64,000 nt of DNA, taken from assembly GCF_012184415.1 (NCBI RefSeq), contig NZ_VTOX01000013.1, positions 86,425 to 150,424 on the forward strand. The letters are read 5' to 3'. Position 1 is the first letter of the stretch, and each line of letters starts with the position of its first letter. The translations under genes and the position numbers were made by a program. Of the stretch, positions 53,944 to 62,631 are shown in pieces. The notes under the pieces are model-generated. The model had not been told where the DNA came from and did not search any database. It saw only the letters and a program-made list of their open reading frames with translations. This DNA is from Ramlibacter lithotrophicus. GTDB lineage: Bacteria > Pseudomonadota > Gammaproteobacteria > Burkholderiales > Burkholderiaceae_C.

Positions 53944-55416
53944 ATGTTCCGGATCGAGTGGAAGAAGATTCGCGCCCATGCCGCCATCGCCGTCCTGGCG
54001 ATCGCCGGCACGGTGGCGGTGATGCCGGCCAAGCCGGTCGTGGCGCAGGGGCGCGCCCTGCCGGACTTCACCGACCTGGTCGAGCAGGTCGGGCCGGCGG
54101 TGGTCAACATCCGCACGCTGGAGCGGGCGCGGCAAAGCGCCAGCCCCGGCGGCGCCGGCCCGATGGACGAGGAGATGCAGGAGTTCTTCCGGCGCTTCTT
54201 CGGGCAGCCGCTGCCGGGCACGCCGCGCTCGCCGCGACCGAACCGGCCGCCCTCCGACGAGGAAACGCCGCGCGGCGTCGGCTCGGGATTCATCCTGACC
54301 ACCGACGGCTTCGTGATGACCAACGCGCACGTGGTCGAGGGCGCCGACGAGGTGATCGTCACGCTGCCGGACAAGCGCGAGTTCAAGGCCAGGATCATCG
54401 GCGCCGACAAGCGCACCGACGTCGCCGTGGTGAAGATCGACGCGACGGGCCTGCCGGCGGTGAAGGTCGGCGACATCAACCGGCTCAAGGTCGGCGAATG
54501 GGTGATGGCGATCGGCTCGCCCTTCGGCCTGGAGAACACCGTCACGGCCGGCATCGTGAGCGCGAAGCAGCGCGACACCGGCGACTACCTCCCGTTCATC
54601 CAGACCGACGTGGCGATCAACCCCGGCAATTCGGGCGGGCCGCTGATCAACATGCGCGGCGAGGTGGTTGGCATCAACAGCCAGATCTACTCGCGCTCGG
54701 GGGGCTTCATGGGCATTTCGTTCGCGATCCCCATCGACGAGGCGATCCGGGTGAGCGAACAGCTGCGGGTGTCGGGGCGCGTCTCGCGCGGCCGGATCGG
54801 TGTTCACATCGACCAGGTCACCAAGGACGTGGCGGAGTCGATCGGGCTGGGCAAGCCGCAGGGCGCCCTGGTGCGCAGCGTCGAGAGCGGCTCGCCGGCC
54901 GACAAGGCGGGCCTCGAGGCGGGGGACATCATCACTCGCTTCGACGGCAAGCTGATCGACCGGGCGACGGACCTGCCGCGGCTGGTCGGCAACACCAAGC
55001 CGGGCACGCGGACCAACATGACGGTGTTCCGCCGCGGCGCCACGCGCGACCTGACGATCACCGTGGCCGAGATCGAGCCCGAGAAGGCCGTCCGTCCCAC
55101 GGCGGAGAGGAACAACGAGCGACCGAAAGGATCGCCGGCCGCGCAGTCGATCGGGCTCGTCGTGAGTGACCTGACCGATGCGCAGAAGCGCGAGCTGAAG
55201 GTCAAGGGCGGCGTGCGGGTCGAGTCCGTCACCGACGGCGCGCTGCGAGCCGGCATCCGCGAGGGGGACGTCATCACGGCGATCGGGAACACGGAGATCA
55301 ACAGCGTCAAGGAGTTCGACGCCACGGTGGCGCGTGTCGACAAGAGCAAGCCGATCCCCGTGCTGCTGCGGCGCGGCGAGCTGGCCACTTACCTGTTGAT
55401 CCGCCCGGCGCGGTGA
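53944..55416 (+). CDS. DegP/MucD-type periplasmic serine protease
   Basis: A 490-residue HtrA protease that degrades damaged envelope proteins. The signal sequence ends near residue 35 (VVAQ). The catalytic triad is H129 (TNAHVVEGADE), D159 (KRTDVAVVKI) and S230 (NPGNSGGPLIN). Two PDZ domains follow, at about 285-385 and 405-485. A Gln/Pro-rich Q-loop (residues 63-108) is typical. Coupled to rpoE-rseAB, so it is part of the sigma-E regulon by location. Confidence 0.93.
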   Translation: MFRIEWKKIRAHAAIAVLAIAGTVAVMPAKPVVAQGRALPDFTDLVEQVGPAVVNIRTLERARQSASPGGAGPMDEEMQEFFRRFFGQPLPGTPRSPRPNRPPSDEETPRGVGSGFILTTDGFVMTNAHVVEGADEVIVTLPDKREFKARIIGADKRTDVAVVKIDATGLPAVKVGDINRLKVGEWVMAIGSPFGLENTVTAGIVSAKQRDTGDYLPFIQTDVAINPGNSGGPLINMRGEVVGINSQIYSRSGGFMGISFAIPIDEAIRVSEQLRVSGRVSRGRIGVHIDQVTKDVAESIGLGKPQGALVRSVESGSPADKAGLEAGDIITRFDGKLIDRATDLPRLVGNTKPGTRTNMTVFRRGATRDLTITVAEIEPEKAVRPTAERNNERPKGSPAAQSIGLVVSDLTDAQKRELKVKGGVRVESVTDGALRAGIREGDVITAIGNTEINSVKEFDATVARVDKSKPIPVLLRRGELATYLLIRPAR

Positions 55417-55456
55417 AGGCGCCGCGCCGGCGGCGGCTGCAGTAGGAAGTCGCAGC

Positions 55457-55495
55457 AAGGCCCCACCTCGCAGTCGGGTTTGGGGTCTTGTTTGT
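55457..55495 (+). terminator. Probable terminator of the rpoE operon
   Basis: AAGGCCCCA (55457-55465) pairs with TGGGGTCTT (55481-55489, one wobble), followed by GTTTGT. It lies 40 bases after the protease stop. Confidence 0.55.
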
Positions 55496-55729
55496 GGCGC
55501 TGGAGCCAAGCGGAAAAATTTTTTGGGAGCTCGACCGTTTGGCCGGCACCGTGAGCGCCCACTCGCATAGGTGCCGGGCTAATGACCTTTTTGGATAGAA
55601 TCCGGATGCCTCATCGGCGCTTGCAGGCATATGCGGGAGCTCCAACCCCACCATACGGGAAGCCCGCAGGTTGTCCCTTCCCGATCCACAGATCGCCCAC
55701 AACCTGCCCCTGCACTTGTTTGGCCAAAT

Positions 55730-55749
55730 TGTTGATAACTTGTGGAAAA
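55730..55749 (-). promoter_or_regulatory. Two adjacent DnaA-box-like sequences
   Basis: On the minus strand, TTTTCCACA and TTATCAACA stand in the same orientation two bases apart. Each differs from the consensus TTATCCACA by one base. A third, poorer match (CGATCCACA) lies at 55682-55690 on the plus strand. The spacing resembles that of paired DnaA boxes at origins, but no other origin features are present. Confidence 0.35.
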
Positions 55750-55831
55750 CATCTCTGTTGCTGGGTCGCAACTCCGGCTTCGGACCATGGCGTCGGCTGT
55801 ACGCGCGGGGCTTTTTGCCTACAATGAAGCT

Positions 55832-55897
55832 CCAACTATCGCAGTTGCCATAGATTGTTGGTTCAGGGCGCGTCACTCCACGACGCGCCCTTTTTTC
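55832..55897 (+). ncRNA. Candidate small RNA or lepA leader attenuator
   Basis: A -10-like TACAAT at 55820-55825 predicts a start near 55832. About 35 nt later comes the perfect stem GGGCGCGTC / GACGCGCCC (55866-55874 and 55882-55890) followed by six Ts. The product would be about 65 nt. The -35 region is weak. Alternatively this is the 3' end of a longer leader whose read-through controls lepA, 45 bp downstream. No Rfam family is recognised. Confidence 0.35.
55866..55897 (+). terminator. Strong intrinsic terminator upstream of lepA
   Basis: GGGCGCGTC, loop ACTCCAC, GACGCGCCC, then TTTTTTCTT: nine perfect GC-rich pairs and a classic U-tract. Confidence 0.85.
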
Positions 55898-55941
55898 TTG
55901 CCTCGCGCCTTTTGAATTCAATCACTTAAGCGTTCCCGTTG

Positions 55942-57753
55942 ATGAATCACATCAGAAATTTCTCGATCATCGCGCACATCGATCACGGCAAATCGACGCT
56001 TGCCGACCGCGTGATCCAGCGTTGCGGCGGGCTGTCCGATCGCGAGATGGAGGAGCAGGTGCTGGACTCGATGGAGCTCGAACGGGAGCGTGGGATAACC
56101 ATCAAGGCGCAGACCGCGGCGTTGCGCTACCAGGCCCGCGACGGCGTCGTCTACAACCTCAATCTGATCGACACGCCGGGGCACGTGGACTTCTCGTACG
56201 AAGTCTCGCGCTCGCTCTCCGCGTGCGAGGGCGCGCTGCTCGTGGTCGATGCGAGCCAGGGCGTGGAGGCGCAGACGGTCGCCAACTGCTACACCGCGCT
56301 CGACCTCGGCGTGGAGGTGGTCCCGGTACTCAACAAGATGGACCTGCCGCAGGCCGATCCCGAGAATGCGAAATCGGAAATCGAGGACGTGATCGGCATC
56401 GACGCGTCCAATGCGATCCCATGTTCGGCCAAGACCGGCATGGGCATCGACGAGATCCTCGAAGCGATCGTCGCGCGCATCCCGGCGCCGCGCGGCAACC
56501 CGCAGGGCCCGCTGCGCGCCATGATCATCGACAGCTGGTTCGACAGCTACGTGGGCGTCGTGATGCTGGTGCGGGTGGTGGACGGCCGGCTGGCCAAGGG
56601 CGACCGGATCAAGCTGATGGCCACCGGCGCCACCTACGAGGCGACGCAGCTCGGCGTGTTCACACCCGGCAACGCCCCGCGCGAATCGCTGGAGGCCGGA
56701 CAGGTCGGCTACATCATCGCCGGCATCCGCGAATTGCAGGCCGCCAAGGTGGGCGACACCGTGACGCTGGTCAAGGCCGGCACCGGCGGGGCCGCCTTCA
56801 CGGCGACGCAGGCGCTGCCGGGCTTCAAGGAAATCCAGCCGCAGGTCTTCGCGGGCCTGTACCCCACCGAGGCGAACCAGTACGACTCGCTGCGCGACGC
56901 GCTGGAAAAGCTCAAGCTCAACGACGCCTCGCTGCATTACGAACCGGAGGTGAGCCAGGCGCTCGGCTTCGGCTTTCGCTGCGGCTTCCTCGGCCTGTTG
57001 CACATGGAGATCGTGCAGGAGCGGCTGGAGCGCGAGTTCGACCAGGACCTGATCACCACCGCGCCCAGCGTGGTCTACCAGGTGGTCAGGAACGACGGCG
57101 AGGTGCTGGTCGTCGAGAACCCGGCCAAGATGCCCGACCAGGGCGCGATCCGCGAAGTGCGCGAGCCGATCGTCACCGTGCACCTCTACATGCCGCAGGA
57201 GTACGTCGGGCCGGTGATGACGCTGGCCAACCAGAAGCGCGGCGTGCAGATCAACATGGCCTACCACGGCCGGCAGGTGATGCTGACGTACGAACTGCCG
57301 CTGGGCGAAATCGTGCTCGACTTCTTCGACAAGCTGAAGTCGGTCAGCCGCGGCTACGCGTCCATGGATTACGAGTTCAAGGAATACCGGGCGTCCGACG
57401 TGGTCAAGGTCGACATCCTGCTGAACGGCGAGAAGGTCGATGCGCTGTCCATCATCGTCCACCGCAGCCAGGCCCAGTACCGGGGACGGGCGGTCGTCTC
57501 GAAGATGCGCGAGATCATCAGCCGCCAGATGTTCGACGTCGCCATCCAGGCGGCCATCGGCGCCAACATCATCGCCCGCGAGACCATCAAGGCCCTGCGC
57601 AAGAACGTGCTGGCAAAATGTTACGGCGGCGACATCACCCGCAAGCGCAAGCTCCTCGAAAAACAGAAGGCAGGCAAAAAAAGAATGAAGCAGATCGGTT
57701 CCGTCGAAGTCCCGCAGGAAGCATTTCTCGCCATCCTCCAGGTGGAAGAGTAA
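55942..57753 (+). CDS. lepA: Elongation factor 4 (LepA)
   Basis: A ribosome-associated GTPase that back-translocates or rescues stalled initiation complexes. The 603-residue protein has G1 AHIDHGKST, G3 DTPGH, and G4 NKMDL, with the LepA-specific C-terminal domain to residue 603. ATG 55942 starts MNHIRNFSIIAHIDHG. No clear Shine-Dalgarno sequence precedes it, which is odd for the first gene of an operon. lepB begins directly at the next base after the stop. Confidence 0.97.
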   Translation: MNHIRNFSIIAHIDHGKSTLADRVIQRCGGLSDREMEEQVLDSMELERERGITIKAQTAALRYQARDGVVYNLNLIDTPGHVDFSYEVSRSLSACEGALLVVDASQGVEAQTVANCYTALDLGVEVVPVLNKMDLPQADPENAKSEIEDVIGIDASNAIPCSAKTGMGIDEILEAIVARIPAPRGNPQGPLRAMIIDSWFDSYVGVVMLVRVVDGRLAKGDRIKLMATGATYEATQLGVFTPGNAPRESLEAGQVGYIIAGIRELQAAKVGDTVTLVKAGTGGAAFTATQALPGFKEIQPQVFAGLYPTEANQYDSLRDALEKLKLNDASLHYEPEVSQALGFGFRCGFLGLLHMEIVQERLEREFDQDLITTAPSVVYQVVRNDGEVLVVENPAKMPDQGAIREVREPIVTVHLYMPQEYVGPVMTLANQKRGVQINMAYHGRQVMLTYELPLGEIVLDFFDKLKSVSRGYASMDYEFKEYRASDVVKVDILLNGEKVDALSIIVHRSQAQYRGRAVVSKMREIISRQMFDVAIQAAIGANIIARETIKALRKNVLAKCYGGDITRKRKLLEKQKAGKKRMKQIGSVEVPQEAFLAILQVEE

Positions 57754-58719
57754 ATGCCCTTCATCACAGCGATCGTCCTCGCGTCATTCGCGGGCTACGG
57801 AACCGCGTGGTACCTGGGCTTCGTCGAAGGCAATTTCGCCCTGCTGCTGTTCCTGGCGACCGTGGTGACCGGCCTCTACTGGCTGGCCGAGCGGCTCTGG
57901 TTCCTGCCGCAGCGCCGCCTGGCCGCCGAACGGATGGAGGCCAGCTCGGCCCGGCGCCGGGCCGACCTGGCGGCCAAGGGGATCACGCAGGTGGACGGCG
58001 AGGTCGCCGAGGCGCGCCAGCGGCTGCTGATGCAGCCGTGGTGGCTGGACTGGACGGCCGGCCTGTTCCCGGTGATCCTGGCCGTGTTCGTGCTGCGCTC
58101 GTTCCTGTTCGAGCCGTTCAAGATTCCCTCGGGCTCGATGATCCCGACGCTGCTGGTGGGCGACCTGATCCTGGTGAACAAGTTCACCTACGGCGTGCGG
58201 CTGCCCGTCATCCACACCAAGCTCACCGAAGGCACGCCGCCCAGGCGCGGCGACGTGATGGTGTTCCGCTATCCGCCCAAGCCGAGCCTGGACTACATCA
58301 AGCGCGTGGTCGGCGTGCCCGGCGATGAGGTGGCGTATCTGGACAAGAAGCTGACCGTGAACGGCAAGCCGGTGCCCAAGACCCCGGCCGCAGACTTCCT
58401 CGAGGAGGACTCGATGCTGTACTTCAAGCAGTTCGAGGAGCGCCTCGACGACAAGGCGTATCGCATCCTCAACGACGACAACCGGCCCGCCTTCATTCCC
58501 GGCGTGGAGAGCTTTTCGTTCAAGGAAAATTGCCGCTACAGTGTCGAGGGGGTCGTGTGCAAGGTGCCGGAGGGGCACTATTTCATGATGGGCGACAACC
58601 GCGATAATTCGCTCGATTCGCGCTACTGGGGCTTCGTCCCGGACAAAAACATCGTCGGCAAGGCGTTCTTCATCTGGATGAACTTCGGCAATTTCGGGCG
58701 GATCGGGTCGTTCCAGTAG
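57754..58719 (+). CDS. lepB: Signal peptidase I
   Basis: Membrane protease cleaving signal peptides. The 321-residue protein has two N-terminal membrane segments (about 4-20 and 28-48) and another before the catalytic S128 in PSGSM; the general base is K183 in DYIKRVVGVPGD. The box-E motif GDNRDNSLDSRYWGFVP is intact. Zero spacing from lepA suggests translational coupling. Confidence 0.96.
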   Translation: MPFITAIVLASFAGYGTAWYLGFVEGNFALLLFLATVVTGLYWLAERLWFLPQRRLAAERMEASSARRRADLAAKGITQVDGEVAEARQRLLMQPWWLDWTAGLFPVILAVFVLRSFLFEPFKIPSGSMIPTLLVGDLILVNKFTYGVRLPVIHTKLTEGTPPRRGDVMVFRYPPKPSLDYIKRVVGVPGDEVAYLDKKLTVNGKPVPKTPAADFLEEDSMLYFKQFEERLDDKAYRILNDDNRPAFIPGVESFSFKENCRYSVEGVVCKVPEGHYFMMGDNRDNSLDSRYWGFVPDKNIVGKAFFIWMNFGNFGRIGSFQ

Positions 58720-58745
58720 GCATCGGTTGACGCAAGGGGCAGCGC

Positions 58746-59099
58746 ATGAAGTTGGGGCAGAAGAAGAAACAGGCCGGCATTTCGTTCATCGGCCTGCTGT
58801 TCGTGGTCGGCGTGCTGGCGAGCCTGGCCGTGCTGGGCGCGCAGGCCTTCCCGACGGTCGTCGAATACCAGGCGGTGCTCAAGGCCGTGCAGAAGGCGGC
58901 CGCGGGCAACACCGTGCCCGAGGTCCGGCAGATCTTCGACAAGGCCGCGGAAATCGACAACATCAGTTCGATCTCCGGCCGCGACCTGGACATCTCCAAG
59001 GAAGGCGACAAGGTGATCGTCAAGTTCGCCTACAACAAGGAGATCCACATGTTCGGCCCCGCGTACCTGCTGCTCAAGTACGCCGGACGGTCGCGGTAG
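58746..59099 (+). CDS. DUF4845 single-span membrane protein
   Basis: A 117-residue protein of a family found between lepB and rnc in Betaproteobacteria and Gammaproteobacteria. A basic N-terminus (KLGQKKKQAG) leads into a membrane helix at about 11-32 that looks like a type-IV-pilin-like anchor (GISFIGLLFVVGVLASLAVLG; 21 residues, hence given only in part here as GISFIGLLFVVG). The soluble part has the AVLKAVQKAA and EIDNISSISGRDL elements. Function unknown. Confidence 0.85.
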   Translation: MKLGQKKKQAGISFIGLLFVVGVLASLAVLGAQAFPTVVEYQAVLKAVQKAAAGNTVPEVRQIFDKAAEIDNISSISGRDLDISKEGDKVIVKFAYNKEIHMFGPAYLLLKYAGRSR

Positions 59100-59110
59100 C
59101 CGATTCGCGC

Positions 59111-59794
59111 GTGGATGGCCATCTCGCCCGCCTGCAGGAGCGCCTGCGGCACCGGTTTTCAGATCCGGCCCTGCTGGCGCGGGCGCTGACCCACCGCAGT
59201 TTTTCGGCCGAGCACAACGAGCGGCTGGAATTCCTGGGCGACTCGGTCCTCAACCTGGCCGTCTCCGCGCTGCTCTACGAACGGCTGGCGGCGCTGCCCG
59301 AAGGCGATCTGACCAAGGTCCGGGCCACGCTCGTCAAACAGGAGCCGCTGCACCAGATCGCCATCGGCCTCGGCCTGCCCGAGGCGCTGCGCCTGGGGGA
59401 GGGCGAAGTCCGAACCGGCGGCCGGCGCCGCCCGTCGATCCTGGCGGATGCGCTGGAAGCGCTGATCGGCGCGGTGTATCTTGATGCCGGCTATGCCGCT
59501 GCCGAAGCGCTGGTGCGCCGGCTCTTCGAGGACGTGGAGATCAATCCACGGATGGCGGCCAGCGCCAAGGATCCCAAGACCGAATTGCAGGAGTGGCTGC
59601 AGGGCCGCAAGATGAAACTCCCGATCTATCGAGTCGCCGCCACCCTGGGTGCGGCGCACAAGCAGACCTTCGACGTCGAGTGTGAAGTGCCGGAGTTCGG
59701 GGCCGTGGAGCGCGGCATCGGGGCTTCGCGCCGGGCCGCCGAACAGGCCGCGGCCGCCGCCATGCTGCTGGGCCTGAAGGCAAAGGGGCGGTGA
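59111..59794 (+). CDS. rnc: Ribonuclease III
   Basis: Double-strand-specific RNase processing rRNA precursors. The 227-residue protein has the signature NERLEFLGDSVLNLA with the metal-binding Glu and Asp, the second acidic cluster ILADALEALIGAVYLD, and a C-terminal dsRNA-binding domain from about residue 155. GTG 59111 starts VDGHLARLQERLRHRF. It overlaps era by one base (TGATG), so the pair is coupled. Confidence 0.95.
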   Translation: MDGHLARLQERLRHRFSDPALLARALTHRSFSAEHNERLEFLGDSVLNLAVSALLYERLAALPEGDLTKVRATLVKQEPLHQIAIGLGLPEALRLGEGEVRTGGRRRPSILADALEALIGAVYLDAGYAAAEALVRRLFEDVEINPRMAASAKDPKTELQEWLQGRKMKLPIYRVAATLGAAHKQTFDVECEVPEFGAVERGIGASRRAAEQAAAAAMLLGLKAKGR

Positions 59795-60699
59795 TGGAAG
59801 CCGCTCCCCAGCGCTGCGGCGTCATCGCGATCGTCGGCAAGCCCAACGTCGGCAAGTCGACGCTGCTCAATGCCCTGGTGGGGCAGAAGATCAGCATCAC
59901 GTCACGCAAGGCGCAGACCACGCGCCACCGGATCACCGGCATCCGCACCATGGCCGCGACGCAGTTCATCTTCGTCGACACGCCGGGCTTCCAGACGCGG
60001 CATTCGACGGCGCTCAACCGCTCGCTCAACAAGACCGTGCTGGGGGCGGTCGGCGATGTCGACCTGGTGCTGTTCGTGGTGGAGGCCGGCAAGTTCACGG
60101 CGGCCGACGAGAAGGTGCTGGCACTGCTCAAGCCCGGCGTGCCGGCGCTGCTCGTCGCCAACAAGGTGGACGAGGTCCACCGCCGTGGCGACCTCGCCCC
60201 GTGGCTGCAGCAGATGCAGCAGCGCCACGCATTCGCCGAGTTCGTGCCGATGTCGGCGAAGAATGCGAAGGACGTCGAGCGCCTGTTCGGCATCTGCGAG
60301 AAGTACCTGCCCGAGCAGCCGTGGTGGTACGCCGAGGACGAGCTCACCGACCGCAGCGAAAAGTTCCTGGCGGGCGAGACGGTGCGCGAGAAGCTGTTCC
60401 GCTTCACCGGCGACGAACTGCCTTACACGTCCACCGTGGTGGTCGACAAGTTCGAGGAAGAACCCAGCCCGAAGCACGGCCGGTTCGTGAAGATCGCCGC
60501 GACGATCGTCGTCGAGCGCGACGGCCACAAGGCAATGGTGATCGGCGAGAAGGGCGAGCGGCTCAAGCGCATCAGCACCGAGGCGCGGCAGGAGCTGGAA
60601 AAGCTCATGGGGTGCAAGGTGTTCCTCGAGGTATGGGTGAAGGTGCGCTCCGGGTGGGCCGACGACGAGGCGCGGGTGCGGAGCTTTGGCTATGAATAG
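59794..60699 (+). CDS. era: GTPase Era
   Basis: GTPase for 30S subunit assembly. The 301-residue protein has G1 GKPNVGKS at residues 15-22, switch-region TTRHRITGI, G3 DTPGF, G4 NKVD, and the C-terminal KH domain with VIGEKGERLKRISTEARQEL. ATG 59794 is preferred over the GTG one codon upstream. Its stop codon lies inside an 11-bp-stem inverted repeat (60683-60706). Confidence 0.96.
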   Translation: MEAAPQRCGVIAIVGKPNVGKSTLLNALVGQKISITSRKAQTTRHRITGIRTMAATQFIFVDTPGFQTRHSTALNRSLNKTVLGAVGDVDLVLFVVEAGKFTAADEKVLALLKPGVPALLVANKVDEVHRRGDLAPWLQQMQQRHAFAEFVPMSAKNAKDVERLFGICEKYLPEQPWWYAEDELTDRSEKFLAGETVREKLFRFTGDELPYTSTVVVDKFEEEPSPKHGRFVKIAATIVVERDGHKAMVIGEKGERLKRISTEARQELEKLMGCKVFLEVWVKVRSGWADDEARVRSFGYE

Positions 60700-60721
60700 C
60701 CAAAGCAGGGGCTAGCCCCTG
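60683..60721. repeat. Two back-to-back perfect palindromes at the era/recO junction
   Basis: GCTTTGGCTAT, two bases, ATAGCCAAAGC (60683-60706) spans the era stop. It is followed without a gap by CAGGGGCTAGCCCCTG (60706-60721), ten bases before recO. No U-tract is present. The structures could cause pausing or limit recO expression. Confidence 0.55.
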
Positions 60722-60731
60722 GCGCCTCGCC

Positions 60732-61478
60732 ATGCGCCGCATCTCCGACGAACCCGGCTTCGTGCTCCACCGCTACGACTGGAGCGAGTCGAGCCTGATC
60801 GTCGAGGTATTCACGCGCGAGCACGGGCGGGTGGCGCTGGTCGCCAAGGGGGCCAAGCGGCCCAGTTCCAATTTCCGGCCGGTGCTGCTGCCGTTGCAGC
60901 CGCTGCATCTCGCCTTCGGCGGCGACGCCGAGATTCGCACCCTCAAGGGCGCCGAATGGGTGGGCGGCCAGGTGATGCCGACCGGTGATGCCCTCCTGGC
61001 CGGCTTCTACCTGAACGAGCTGCTGCTGCGCCTGCTGGCCCGCGACGATCCGCATCCGCAGCTCTTCGAAACCTATGCCGATACGGTCAGCGTGCTCGCC
61101 TCGGGCCAGGCCGAGGTGGTGGAGCCCGCGCTGCGCAGCTTCGAACTGCTCCTGCTGCGCGAGATCGGACTGCTGCCGGCGCTGCACCTGGAAACGGCCA
61201 CCCAGGCGCCAGTGGAGACGGACGTCCGGTACAGCCTGTTGCCCGAAGCCGGCCTGGCGCGCACCGGTCCGATGGAGGCGCGGGCGAGCCTCGCCGGCGA
61301 GCAGTGGCGGGCGCTGCAGCGCGCGTTGGACGAACCGGCGCCGTTCGCTGCCGCATTGGGCGTTGCCGCCGCGGTCGCGGGCGAGCTCAAGCCGCAGCTG
61401 CGCGCGCTGCTGAACTACCATTGCGGAACCGGCACGCTGCGCACGCGGCAGCTGATGATCGACCTGCAAGGCCTATGA
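60732..61478 (+). CDS. recO: DNA repair protein RecO
   Basis: Recombination mediator loading RecA with RecR. The 248-residue protein has an N-terminal OB fold (residues 1-80: DEPGFVLHRYDWSESSLIVEVFTRE shortened as GFVLHRYDWSESSL, VAKGAKRPSS) and a helical C-terminal region. ATG 60732 begins MRRISDEPGFVLH. The stop overlaps the pdxJ start by four bases. Confidence 0.93.
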   Translation: MRRISDEPGFVLHRYDWSESSLIVEVFTREHGRVALVAKGAKRPSSNFRPVLLPLQPLHLAFGGDAEIRTLKGAEWVGGQVMPTGDALLAGFYLNELLLRLLARDDPHPQLFETYADTVSVLASGQAEVVEPALRSFELLLLREIGLLPALHLETATQAPVETDVRYSLLPEAGLARTGPMEARASLAGEQWRALQRALDEPAPFAAALGVAAAVAGELKPQLRALLNYHCGTGTLRTRQLMIDLQGL

Positions 61479-62233
61479 CTTCCCATCCCGCGCGGACGGC
61501 GCTCTCCGTCAACCTCAACAAGGTGGCGCTGGTGCGCAACACGCGCCACCTCGGCATCCCGAGCGTGGTGCGGGCCGCGACGCTGTGCCTGCGTGCCGGC
61601 GCGCAAGGCATCACCGTGCACCCGCGCCCCGACGCGCGCCACATCCGCGCCGCCGACGTGCGCGAACTGCACGGCCTGCTGCGCCAGTCCTGGCCGGGCG
61701 CCGAGTTCAACATCGAGGGCAACCCGTTCCACAACCTGATGGACTTCGTGCGCGAGTTCCGGCCCGACCAGTGCACGTTCGTGCCCGATACCGAAGGCCA
61801 GTTCACCAGCGACCACGGCTGGGACCTCGCCGCCGACGGCGAGCGGGTGCGTCCGCTGATCGAGGAAGCCCGAGCGCTGGGCGTGCGCGTCAGCCTGTTC
61901 ATGGACCCGGTGGCCGCGAACATGGCCGCGGCCAAGGCCGCCGGCGCCGACCGGGTGGAGCTGTACACCGAGCACTATGCGCACGTCTTCGGGACGGCGC
62001 AGCAGGCGCGGGTGCTCGCTTCCTATGCGCAGGCCGCGCGCGCCGCCCAGGCGGCAGGGCTCCAGGTCAACGCCGGCCACGACCTCAACCGCGACAACCT
62101 CGCGACCTTCCTGCGATCCGTGCCCGGCGTGCGCGAAGTCTCGATCGGCCACGCGCTCATTGCCGACGCACTGGAACTGGGCTACGAGGGGACGGTGAAG
62201 GCCTACCTCGACTGCATCGCGGCCGGCGCATGA
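61475..62233 (+). CDS. pdxJ: Pyridoxine 5'-phosphate synthase PdxJ
   Basis: Final ring-closing step of the DXP-dependent vitamin B6 pathway. The 252-residue TIM barrel has LSVNLNKVALVRN, the HPRPDARHI motif, EFNIEGNP and VNAGHDLNRDNL with active-site residues. It starts at ATG 61475, overlapping recO, and ends overlapping acpS; the operon is compressed here. Confidence 0.96.
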   Translation: MTSHPARTALSVNLNKVALVRNTRHLGIPSVVRAATLCLRAGAQGITVHPRPDARHIRAADVRELHGLLRQSWPGAEFNIEGNPFHNLMDFVREFRPDQCTFVPDTEGQFTSDHGWDLAADGERVRPLIEEARALGVRVSLFMDPVAANMAAAKAAGADRVELYTEHYAHVFGTAQQARVLASYAQAARAAQAAGLQVNAGHDLNRDNLATFLRSVPGVREVSIGHALIADALELGYEGTVKAYLDCIAAGA

Positions 62234-62631
62234 TCTTCGGCATCGGCACGGACGTCTGCGACGTGCGCCGGATAAGGGCGGCGGTCCAGCGCAACGGCGA
62301 CCGTTTCGCCTTGCGCGTCCTCAGCGACGGCGAGCTGAAAGTGTGGCGCCAGCGCGGCGCGCGCTGGCCGGAGCGCGGGCTGCGGTATCTCGCCACCCGC
62401 TTCTCCGCCAAGGAGGCTTTCAGCAAGGCGGTGGGGCTGGGCATGCGGATGCCGATGGCCTGGCGGCTGTGCGAAATCGCGAACCTGCCCAGCGGCAAGC
62501 CGGTGATCGTGCTGCATGGCGATCTCAAGGAATGGTTCGAGGCGCAGGGCCTGCAGGCCCATGTGACCGTGACCGATGAAACCGACTACGCGGCGAGCTT
62601 CGTCGTGGTCGAACGGAAGATGACCGAATGA
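62230..62631 (+). CDS. acpS: Holo-[acyl-carrier-protein] synthase
   Basis: Transfers phosphopantetheine from CoA to AcpP. The 133-residue protein has the Mg-binding GIGTDVCDVRRI at the start and RFSAKEAFSKAVG in the middle. Both its ends overlap neighbours by four bases (pdxJ and nagZ). Confidence 0.96.
   Translation: MIFGIGTDVCDVRRIRAAVQRNGDRFALRVLSDGELKVWRQRGARWPERGLRYLATRFSAKEAFSKAVGLGMRMPMAWRLCEIANLPSGKPVIVLHGDLKEWFEAQGLQAHVTVTDETDYAASFVVVERKMTE

Larger units (their letters stand above)
55417..55941. other. 525-bp intergenic region between the protease gene and lepA
   Basis: No protein gene is supported. In order it holds: the terminator at 55457-55495; an 8-bp inverted repeat CCGGCACC / GGTGCCGG around 55540-55575; a TAGAAT -10-like box near 55597-55602; an inverted repeat GCAGGTTGT / ACAACCTGC around 55665-55708; two DnaA-box-like sites at 55730-55749; a TACAAT -10-like box at 55820-55825; and a strong terminator at 55866-55897. 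The AT content is higher than in the neighbours. Confidence 0.6.

Noticed and set aside
55682..55749. Replication origin
   Set aside because: There are only two good DnaA-like boxes, no AT-rich unwinding region and no dnaA, dnaN or parAB genes in the window.
55597..55897. Possible 6S RNA in the lepA upstream region
   Set aside because: No long end-to-end pairing with a central bubble could be drawn, so only a small promoter-terminator unit is proposed.
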